A DNA stretch of 10,588 nt. Source: Waddliaceae bacterium (GTDB lineage: Bacteria > Chlamydiota > Chlamydiia > Chlamydiales > SLOH01). Location: positions 1-10,588 of the forward strand of contig SLOH01000043.1 in the NCBI GenBank assembly GCA_007132595.1, in the 5' to 3' direction. Both the position numbers and the translations under genes were made by a program. Under the pieces are notes generated by a model. The model had not been told where the DNA came from. It worked only from the letters and a program-made list of their open reading frames with translations, and did not search any database. Positions 1 through 5,765 of the stretch are shown here, piece by piece; within the stretch, counting starts at the first letter, position 1, and every line of letters begins with the position of its first letter.

Positions 1-248
1 GGATGTTTGTTGAGATCGAGTTCTCCGGTTGGGCTTAAAATATTGAGCTTCTTTAAAATTGTATGAAGCTTAGAGACGCCCGCCTGTCTCTCTTTTAATT
101 CTTTAAGTTCGGTAAAGGCTTTTTCTTCGAGATTTTTTAGACGTTCGGAGTTAATTAGAAGAATCAGTGTTTCAAGGTTGATCCCTTTTTCACCGCTTTC
201 AATTGGTTGAATTTGGTCTGACCGAATGGCTTGAGTTTCACTTGACAT
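1..248 (-). CDS. Partial helical, probably coiled-coil protein of unknown function (N-terminal 82 residues)
   Basis: This minus-strand reading frame is open from its ATG (complement of 246-248) to the window edge, so only the N-terminus is visible. It begins MSSETQAIRSDQIQPIESGE and continues with a highly charged, leucine-spaced helical stretch (about residues 24-72, including LETLILLINSERLKNLEEKA) with no proline or glycine breaks until residue 57, which suggests a coiled coil. No signal peptide or membrane segment is seen. An in-frame ATG lies four codons upstream (position 260), but GGAGG about six bases before position 248 selects the shorter start. A well-formed promoter lies just upstream. 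The layout recalls small helical proteins linked to chlamydial type III secretion, but that is only an impression and I do not assign a family. Confidence 0.75.
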   Translation of the reverse strand, partial: MSSETQAIRSDQIQPIESGEKGINLETLILLINSERLKNLEEKAFTELKELKERQAGVSKLHTILKKLNILSPTGELDLNKH

Positions 249-273
249 GGTTTCCTCCATTGGTGAAGGATAA

Positions 274-303
274 ATTTTAACATTTAATAAGGTTAATCGT
301 CAA
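274..303 (-). promoter_or_regulatory. Sigma66/sigma70-type promoter for the minus-strand partial gene
   Basis: Read on the minus strand, TTGACG (complement of 298-303) and TAAAAT (complement of 274-279) are separated by 18 bases. Each hexamer matches the sigma70 consensus at five of six positions. The start point would fall around 265-268, giving a leader of about 20 bases that contains the GGAGG ribosome site. The -35 lies five bases from the -35 of the opposite promoter, so the two genes probably diverge from one short control region. Confidence 0.55.
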
Positions 304-308
304 ATTTC

Positions 309-337
309 TTGCACCTTTTTTTCTACTGACTTAGTAT
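309..337 (+). promoter_or_regulatory. Candidate promoter for the transporter-ruvB unit
   Basis: TTGCAC (309-314) and TAGTAT (332-337) are separated by exactly 17 bases, and initiation around 344 would leave a leader of about 25 bases before the TTG start codon at 369. The -35 matches consensus at three positions and the -10 at four, so it is weaker than its divergent partner. It is the best-spaced pair I see in front of the gene. Confidence 0.4.
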
Positions 338-368
338 CTTTAAAAAACCTTAATTATTTGGAGAGCAA

Positions 369-1721
369 TTGAAAAGAGAACACTGGGGCTCAAGATTAGG
401 ATTTATTTTATCTGTCGCCGGCTCGGCAATTGGCCTTGCAAATATTTGGCGACTCCCTTACCTGGTAGGGCAAGGCGGCGGTGCTGTCTTTTTATTTCTT
501 TATTTGATCTGTCTATTGCTGATCGGATTTCCTGTTTTAATCTCTGAAATTTTGATCGGTAGAAAAACAGAGAAGGCGCCGGGACTTGCCTTTGGAAAAA
601 TAGGGGAAAGCAAGTGGTGGGCAGCAGGTGGCAGACTGACAATCTTAACAGGTTTTTTAGTTAGCACGTTTTATAGCGCCGTTGCCGGGTGGATCATGGG
701 CTACTGGATCGAGGCGATCTCCGGCCATCTTGAGTTTAGCACATTTTCAGACGCTTCTGACCATTACACTCACTTAGTGTCAAACCCTTACTGGTCGATT
801 GGTTTTCATTTTGCGTTTCAACTGATATGCATCGGAGTTTTATTTTATGGGGTACGTCAAGGAATCGAGCGCTGGAATAAAATCTTAATGCCAATGCTAT
901 TTGCTATCTTAATCATTCTTGTAATTAAAGGATTATCGGGCCCCGGAGCATCTAAGGGACTGGAATTTCTCTTTAAACCGGACTGGAGTAAGTTGACGCC
1001 GTCGATGGGATTGATGGCGCTTGGGCAATCGTTTTTCACTTTGAGCTTGGGACAAGGGACAATGGTCACCTACGGAAGTTATTTGAATCGAAAAGAGAGC
1101 TTGATTAAGACCGGTATCCCCGTTGTGATTATGGATACAGCCGTCGCTTTGCTCGCCGCTGTTGCGGTCTTTACCATTGTCTTTTCGGGGGGCGGAGAGC
1201 CCGCTTCCGGTCCCGGACTCATTTTCCATACACTGCCCGTTGCTTGGAGTCAAATGCCGGGGGGAACCATACTTGCCTCTGCGTTTTTCTTTTTAGTATT
1301 TATCGCAGCTGTCACAAGTGAAATTTCTGCCATGGAACCGACAATTGCGTACTTAATGGATGAGAAAAAGTTAAAACGAAAAAATGCGGTCCTTTTGTGC
1401 GGCTCGCTTGTGTTCGTCGTAGGAATCCCAAGTGCGCTTTCTTACAGCCTCTTAAGCGGAGATGTGGTTGCCGGGATGAACTTCCTTGAAATGATGGACT
1501 TTCTCTGCAGCAGCATTTTGATCCCAATTGGCGGATTTTTAGCCGTCGTGCTTGTCGGTTGGAAATGGGGCCTGAAAAAGGCACTACCGGAAATCCGCAT
1601 CGGAAGCGAAAGCATTTTTGATCGGTATCGTTTTCTCTCCGGATACTTTTGGGTTTGCCTTAAATACACCGCGCCGATTTTAATGATCTTCGTATTTTTG
1701 AACTCAATAGGCGTAATCTAG
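369..1721 (+). CDS. Sodium-dependent amino-acid transporter, NSS/SNF (LeuT-fold) family
   Basis: The 450-residue protein is a bacterial-sized neurotransmitter:sodium symporter with about 11 hydrophobic segments. It should import an amino acid or related compound across the inner membrane with Na+; the substrate is not readable. The family signature GSAIGLANIWRLPY in TM1 (about 18-31) is the unwound substrate/Na+ segment. SFFTLSLGQG (221-230) is the TM6 counterpart. VTSEISAMEP in TM8 carries T316 and S317 at the positions of the LeuT Na2-site Thr/Ser. Asp256 in TM7 (MDTAVALLAAVAVF) fits the acidic residue that replaces chloride in Cl-independent prokaryotic members. The start is TTG with GGAGAG five to nine bases upstream; no upstream ATG fits. 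The stop codon overlaps the ruvB start by one base. C. trachomatis has one transporter of this family, elsewhere in its genome as I recall. Confidence 0.9.
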   Translation: MKREHWGSRLGFILSVAGSAIGLANIWRLPYLVGQGGGAVFLFLYLICLLLIGFPVLISEILIGRKTEKAPGLAFGKIGESKWWAAGGRLTILTGFLVSTFYSAVAGWIMGYWIEAISGHLEFSTFSDASDHYTHLVSNPYWSIGFHFAFQLICIGVLFYGVRQGIERWNKILMPMLFAILIILVIKGLSGPGASKGLEFLFKPDWSKLTPSMGLMALGQSFFTLSLGQGTMVTYGSYLNRKESLIKTGIPVVIMDTAVALLAAVAVFTIVFSGGGEPASGPGLIFHTLPVAWSQMPGGTILASAFFFLVFIAAVTSEISAMEPTIAYLMDEKKLKRKNAVLLCGSLVFVVGIPSALSYSLLSGDVVAGMNFLEMMDFLCSSILIPIGGFLAVVLVGWKWGLKKALPEIRIGSESIFDRYRFLSGYFWVCLKYTAPILMIFVFLNSIGVI

Positions 1722-2716
1722 TGAAGGAAGAGACCTTTCAGTCTACGTACACTCAAGAAGATGTGCAGTTCGAAACCCCACTTCGCCCGTGCTCCTTGCA
1801 GGACTTTATCGGGCAGGCGGATGTGAAAAATCAACTGCATATTTTAATTGATGCCGCAAAGCAGCGCGGCGAGGGGCTCGGGCACTGCTTATTTTCCGGA
1901 CCCCCGGGACTTGGTAAGACGACTCTTGCCAATATTTTATCATCTGCAATGGGATCAAATATCGTTGTGACCTCAGGTCCGGCGATTGAAAAGGCAGGGG
2001 ATCTGGCCGGAATTTTAACAAAGCTCCAGGATGGCGACTTTCTTTTTATTGATGAGCTACATCGGCTCAGCCGACCGATTGAAGAGTATCTTTATCCGGC
2101 AATTGAAGATTTTGTTCTCGACTTGATGATTGACACCGGTCCGAACGCGCGCTCTGTACAAGTGAAGCTCAATCGATTTACATTAGTTGGCGCCACCACG
2201 CGACTTGGACTTCTCACCTCAGCGCTCAGATCTCGATTTGCATTGACTTGTCGCTTGGATTATTACCAGCCCAAAGAACTAAAAACCGTCGTTTTTCGAA
2301 CAGCCAAGCTTTTGAATGTGGATATCGATGATGAAGCCGCCCTTGCCATTGCAGAGCGAGCGCGAGGAACACCAAGAGTTGTCAACCATCTCGTCCGTTG
2401 GGTTCGAGACTATTGGCAAACGCGCGCCTCCGGAAAGATTGACAAAGAAATAGTACAAAAGGCTTTAAGTTTGCTCCACATCGATTCTAGAGGGCTTGAT
2501 GAAATGGATCGAAAGATTTTAGAGGTGATGATCAATCACTATGAAGGAGGCCCTGTCGGAATTAAGACACTCGCCGTTGCTGTCGGTGAAGTTGCCGACA
2601 CTATTGAAGAGGTGCACGAGCCGTATTTGATTAAAGAAGGATTGATTCAACGTACCTCAAAAGGGCGAGTTGTGACCACTTCGGGCTTTCAACACATGGG
2701 CGTAAAAAGCCTCTAA
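1721..2716 (+). CDS. ruvB: Holliday junction branch-migration ATPase RuvB
   Basis: At 331 residues it is full length (E. coli RuvB has 336). RuvB is the AAA+ motor that, as hexamers with RuvA, pulls DNA through Holliday junctions during recombination and fork repair. Visible elements are the N-terminal LRPCSLQDFIGQ, Walker A GPPGLGKTT (60-68), Walker B FIDELHRL with D111/E112, sensor 1 GATTR (157-161), the arginine-finger motif LRSRF (169-173) and sensor 2 GTPRVVNHLVRWVRD. The C-terminal winged helix contains GGPVGIKTLAVAVGE and EPYLIKEGLIQRTSKGR. The GIKTLAVAVGE wording is like chlamydial RuvB; most bacteria have GLDTLAAALGE-like text. The GTG start sits inside the transporter's TAG stop (TAGTG) with only a weak Shine-Dalgarno, so translation is probably coupled to the transporter. 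ruvA and ruvC are not in the window. Confidence 0.96.
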   Translation: MKEETFQSTYTQEDVQFETPLRPCSLQDFIGQADVKNQLHILIDAAKQRGEGLGHCLFSGPPGLGKTTLANILSSAMGSNIVVTSGPAIEKAGDLAGILTKLQDGDFLFIDELHRLSRPIEEYLYPAIEDFVLDLMIDTGPNARSVQVKLNRFTLVGATTRLGLLTSALRSRFALTCRLDYYQPKELKTVVFRTAKLLNVDIDDEAALAIAERARGTPRVVNHLVRWVRDYWQTRASGKIDKEIVQKALSLLHIDSRGLDEMDRKILEVMINHYEGGPVGIKTLAVAVGEVADTIEEVHEPYLIKEGLIQRTSKGRVVTTSGFQHMGVKSL

Positions 2717-2907
2717 AAATGCGTCTGCAACTCGTTATGAGCCTCTTACACTACAGATTTTGTTTTATAAAAATATTTTTGTTTTTCTTTTCACAGACTC
2801 ATTTTTTATACGCAAGTTACAAAAGAGCTGGAAAATATCATATTAAGGCTGATAAGATCGGATTTAGAATTTATGAATGGTTTCATTCAATAGAAAGGAG
2901 AGAATTT

Positions 2908-3768
2908 ATGTTCTTAAGAGTAATCATTTGCATGTTTGCTTTGATACCAATTACAAATACACTGGATGCAGGCGTGTGGGACCATGTTCAAAGACTTCTG
3001 GGACGAACTTCCAATAAACTACCTCAGACGATTTCAGTTTTGGTTTTACATGATCAACCGGGAGTGATGCTTGAGGTGACCGGGAAGTATCATATTTATG
3101 ATCCACATACAAACTCCCACGTCTCTTCTCGTTTAATCGGAAAACGAAAGTTTTTGCAACCGCTTGCAGGAGGCTTGAAGTGGGGAGAAGAGTTCCCGGG
3201 CATTTACCAACTGCATATCGTACCTGATAATCGCCATGTGACGTCGGTTGTCAATGGCGTGGAGTATCGCGGAACCATTTTAGTCTATGACGTAGGTGGA
3301 ACAATCAGTATCGTAAATAAAGTCGATATTGAAGATTATCTGCTATCAACGCTGTCTCCGCAATTTCAAGAGCCGCTTCCGGAAGAGACACTTTCTGCAA
3401 TTGCAATTGCAGCTAGAACAATGGCACTTTTTCAGTCACAGCACCCAAAAAATCCCTACTGGGCTGTCGACGCAAAAAATGTCGGTTATGAAGGAATCAA
3501 AAGCGTGAACCTAGAAAGTGATGTTGCAAAAGCAATTCGAGTCACTGAGAATATGGTGCTAAGTAAAACAGGCTCGTATGAAGGTCTTGTGACACCAATC
3601 GCTGCTCAATGGGGTTCAATTACAGGTGGAAAGCAGAAGAAAGAGCGCGCAGCCGTCTTTTCCAGAATCTCTCTATATGAAGCAGAAGAGATGGGATATC
3701 GAGGCAAAAACGCCGCTCAGATTTTGACCAAAGGGTTTCCGGACTCTCACATCGAGATTCTCGACTAA
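2908..3768 (+). CDS. Secreted SpoIID/LytB-domain protein (peptidoglycan-associated; catalytic Glu replaced by Gln)
   Basis: The 286-residue product begins with a signal-peptide-like stretch (MFLRVIICMFALIPITNTLDA, likely cut near residue 21), so it should act in the periplasm. The middle aligns without gaps to the SpoIID core: VDIEDYL (around E142, D143), then SPQF where the family has xSEM, then the hallmark AIAIAARTMAL with R170. SpoIID enzymes are lytic transglycosylases that cut denuded glycan strands, and a chlamydial homologue has been reported at the division septum. Here residue 152 is Gln at the catalytic Glu position, and the C-terminal GHGVGMSQYGA-type motif is also degenerate (SRISLYEAEEMG). 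The frame is open upstream to 2719, but AAAGGAG seven bases before 2908 and the signal peptide favour this start. The 191-bp gap after ruvB could hold its own promoter, but no single site stands out. Synteny suggests it is the CT041-position gene. Confidence 0.75.
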   Translation: MFLRVIICMFALIPITNTLDAGVWDHVQRLLGRTSNKLPQTISVLVLHDQPGVMLEVTGKYHIYDPHTNSHVSSRLIGKRKFLQPLAGGLKWGEEFPGIYQLHIVPDNRHVTSVVNGVEYRGTILVYDVGGTISIVNKVDIEDYLLSTLSPQFQEPLPEETLSAIAIAARTMALFQSQHPKNPYWAVDAKNVGYEGIKSVNLESDVAKAIRVTENMVLSKTGSYEGLVTPIAAQWGSITGGKQKKERAAVFSRISLYEAEEMGYRGKNAAQILTKGFPDSHIEILD

Positions 3769-3774
3769 AAATAT

Positions 3775-3805
3775 TTTGGAAGGAGGCAACCTGCCTCCTT
3801 CCAAA
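3775..3805 (+). terminator. Perfect 14-bp hairpin between the spoIID-like gene and queA (possible terminator or queA leader element)
   Basis: Positions 3775-3788 (TTTGGAAGGAGGCA) and 3792-3805 form a perfect 14-bp stem with a three-base loop (ACC), six bases after the spoIID-like stop. On the plus strand the following tract (TTGTACTTCT) is a poor uridine run. On the minus strand an A/T-rich ATATTTTTAG follows, so the hairpin looks more like a terminator in that direction, although no minus-strand gene is nearby. The left arm holds the only GGAGG before queA, which raises the possibility of a translational control element. Confidence 0.5.
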
Positions 3806-3815
3806 TTGTACTTCT

Positions 3816-4847
3816 ATGGACCTTCACTCAATACACGCTTACCACTTTGATCTGCCCGATGAGCTAATCGCCAAACATCCGGTGTCGCCAAGAGACTCCT
3901 CGCGTCTTTTGATCGTCGATCGCAAAACAGAAAACCTATCGGACATGCGGTTTTCACAGCTTGCCGACTACCTCAATCCAGAAGATCAGCTCATTTTCAA
4001 CAATACCAAAGTGATTCCCGCAAGGCTAATGGGGCATAAAGCATCCGGCGGCAAGCTTGAATTGCTCCTCCTGAGAGAAGAGGGAGATAATATTTGGCAG
4101 GCGCTCATCAAACCGGCAAAAAAAGCGCCTCTTCACACGGAGATTCTTTTCAACGCAAACGTAAAAGCAAAAGTGATTGAAGAGCTTTCGGAGGGAGTCA
4201 GAAGGATACGATTTAAAAGCCCGATTCCAATTCATACCTTCATTGAAAAAGAGGGGCAATTGCCCTTGCCACCGTACATGCGGCGAGAGGCGGAAGCGCA
4301 AGATACATCTGACTACCAAACTGTCTACGCAAGTGCCCTTGGTGCTGTTGCAGCGCCCACTGCCGGCTTGCACTTTACAAAAGAGCTTCTTGAAACACTC
4401 GGGAAAAAAGGGGTGGTGAACACCTTTCTTACTTTACATGTCGGCCTCGGCACATTTAAGCCGGTGAAAGTTGAAGATATCCGTAACCACCGGATGCACG
4501 AGGAGCGGTATATTATCACCGAGGAATCTGCTCATCAGATTAATTCTCATTCGAAAAAAAAGCGACAGATTGCCGTTGGCACCACATGCTTAAGGACTTT
4601 AGAGTCTGCTGCAAATCCAAACGGAAAGGTCGCTGCCGGCTCCGGAAGCACAGATATTTTCATTACTCCCGGATACCGGTTTAAAGTGGTAGACTCCTTG
4701 CTGACCAACTTTCACCTACCCGGATCTACCCTGATGATGCTAGTCTGCGCATTTGGAGGGTATGAGCTGATGATGGAAGCGTATAGAAAAGCAGTCGCCG
4801 ATAAGTTTCGCTTTTTTTCTTATGGCGATGCCATGCTGATTATCTAA
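3816..4847 (+). CDS. queA: S-adenosylmethionine:tRNA ribosyltransferase-isomerase QueA
   Basis: This cytoplasmic enzyme transfers and isomerises the ribose of S-adenosylmethionine onto 7-aminomethyl-7-deazaguanine in tRNA, making epoxyqueuosine, the penultimate step of queuosine synthesis. The 343 residues cover the whole family length (E. coli 356). Family blocks run in order: FDLPDELIAKHP (11-22), LIFNNTKVIPARL (59-71), QLPLPPYMRR (148-157), AAPTAGLHFT (179-188), VGLGTFKPV (209-217), MHEERY (227-232), VGTTCLRTLES (254-264), NFHLPGSTLMMLVCAF (298-313) and the C-terminal FSYGDAMLI. The ATG at 3816 gives the canonical N-terminus but has no Shine-Dalgarno within 15 bases; the sequence just upstream is the right arm of a strong hairpin. 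No other queuosine gene is present. C. trachomatis, as I recall, keeps only tgt, so queA fits an environmental chlamydia. It is convergent with the LRR genes. Confidence 0.96.
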   Translation: MDLHSIHAYHFDLPDELIAKHPVSPRDSSRLLIVDRKTENLSDMRFSQLADYLNPEDQLIFNNTKVIPARLMGHKASGGKLELLLLREEGDNIWQALIKPAKKAPLHTEILFNANVKAKVIEELSEGVRRIRFKSPIPIHTFIEKEGQLPLPPYMRREAEAQDTSDYQTVYASALGAVAAPTAGLHFTKELLETLGKKGVVNTFLTLHVGLGTFKPVKVEDIRNHRMHEERYIITEESAHQINSHSKKKRQIAVGTTCLRTLESAANPNGKVAAGSGSTDIFITPGYRFKVVDSLLTNFHLPGSTLMMLVCAFGGYELMMEAYRKAVADKFRFFSYGDAMLII

Positions 4848-4899
4848 AAATTTCTAGCTGTTTTAAACGTAAGCGACCCAAGTATGTGATTTGATCGTG

Positions 4900-4930
4900 C
4901 CTACTTTTTGCCTGCGCGAAAGCAAGTAGG
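4900..4930. other. Imperfect hairpin in the convergent queA/LRR intergenic region
   Basis: CCTAC (4900-4904) plus TTGC (4908-4911) pair with GCAA (4922-4925) plus GTAGG (4926-4930), leaving a three-base bulge and a ten-base loop. A second, smaller hairpin (TTCTCT at 4981-4986 with AGAGAA at 4993-4998) follows. Neither is followed by a clear uridine run on either strand, so they are at most weak transcript-end structures between the two converging genes. The rest of 4848-5085 shows no gene, repeat or RNA I can recognise. Confidence 0.3.
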
Positions 4931-5085
4931 GGGAATGTTGAGAGTGATCAGACCTTTCTTGTGTGTGGGGGATTTGGGTGTTCTCTAAATTCAGAGAAAT
5001 TTCTTGCTGAGTTTTTGATTATTCGGCAAATACACTTGGATTTCTATCCCTGGGGAGTTCATTTCAAAGAAAATGAGACTAACTC

Positions 5086-5634
5086 TCACTTGAGTACAAG
5101 GCATTGTAGTTGCGTATGGTTAATTAAATGAGCTAATCCCGAGGGTTCGAATTGACACCCGGACATGTCAATTGAACGCAGGCTTGGAATAGTTGCAGCT
5201 TCCTTCAGCTGCAGACCACTGATGAAGGCAAATCCTGAGAGGTCTAAATGAGTGGCCCCACTCTTTTTGGCGAGTTGGATTGCTTTGTCTATCTGATGAG
5301 CCGTGGAGCTACTGCTTTTTAGGGCATTATCAAATATGAAATTTAGTAGTTGTTCAGATAACTTGTCGTCAATCGTTTTTCTGGGTGGAGGGGTGAGGCT
5401 GTCTATATAGGCAACGTGATGCATGGGATGTCTGATATTCATATACTCTGCAAGCTGGTTAAAGTGATTAATTGCGAACTTTCCTGCTTTTATTGCTAGC
5501 ACCCGTTTGTCATTGAGAAAATGACTGTTGATTTCATCTAAATTGAATTCATCGCGATCTTGAATTTCACTCATCAATTGATCCAAGATACCTTGGGGGC
5601 TACTGAGACCGTAAATGCTTGTGTTACTAGACAT
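5086..5634 (-). CDS. Short paralogue of the neighbouring LRR protein (N-terminal domain plus about two LRRs; probably truncated)
   Basis: The 182-residue product aligns almost without gaps to the first 182 residues of the LRR protein encoded just upstream. By hand count 79 of 180 positions are identical, strongest at FLND(R/K)..LAIKAG (39-51), LAKK..HLDLS (121-133) and SLRSIDxSxCQFEPS (151-165). It contains the unrecognised N-terminal domain and two LRR units, then stops at LQCLVLK exactly where the third repeat begins. Downstream frames to about 4900 show no LRR remnants, so this is either a C-terminal deletion or a genuinely short form. No Shine-Dalgarno precedes the ATG, although TATAAA lies about 25-30 bases upstream on the minus strand. 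It is tandem with the longer gene, 131 bp downstream of its stop. A duplication followed by truncation is my inference; it may still be expressed because the frame is intact. Confidence 0.75.
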   Translation of the reverse strand: MSSNTSIYGLSSPQGILDQLMSEIQDRDEFNLDEINSHFLNDKRVLAIKAGKFAINHFNQLAEYMNIRHPMHHVAYIDSLTPPPRKTIDDKLSEQLLNFIFDNALKSSSSTAHQIDKAIQLAKKSGATHLDLSGFAFISGLQLKEAATIPSLRSIDMSGCQFEPSGLAHLINHTQLQCLVLK

Positions 5635-5765
5635 TTTTTGTTGAATTTTTGTGATTTTATATCAAAATTTTGTTTATTTAAAAATGTTTAAATTTTAAAA
5701 CGATCTGCAGCTTCTTTGTTTATCTAGAAGAGGGGAGACATGTCGATTATTGAGAATTTCAGCAA

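Noticed and set aside
2719..2907. N-terminal extension of the SpoIID-like gene to the ATG at 2719 (63 extra residues)
   Set aside because: The extension is AT-rich and of low complexity, has no Shine-Dalgarno at 2719, and would bury a good signal peptide that follows AAAGGAG at the proper spacing before 2908.
3769..3815. preQ1 riboswitch before queA
   Set aside because: The leader is one simple perfect hairpin without the A-rich tail and pseudoknot layout of preQ1 aptamers, and the space is too small.
4026..4373. Open frame on the minus strand opposite queA
   Set aside because: It lies entirely inside a well-conserved complete gene, lacks a ribosome site, and its product has no recognisable features; the same holds for minus-strand frames opposite the transporter, ruvB, ssb and pepA.
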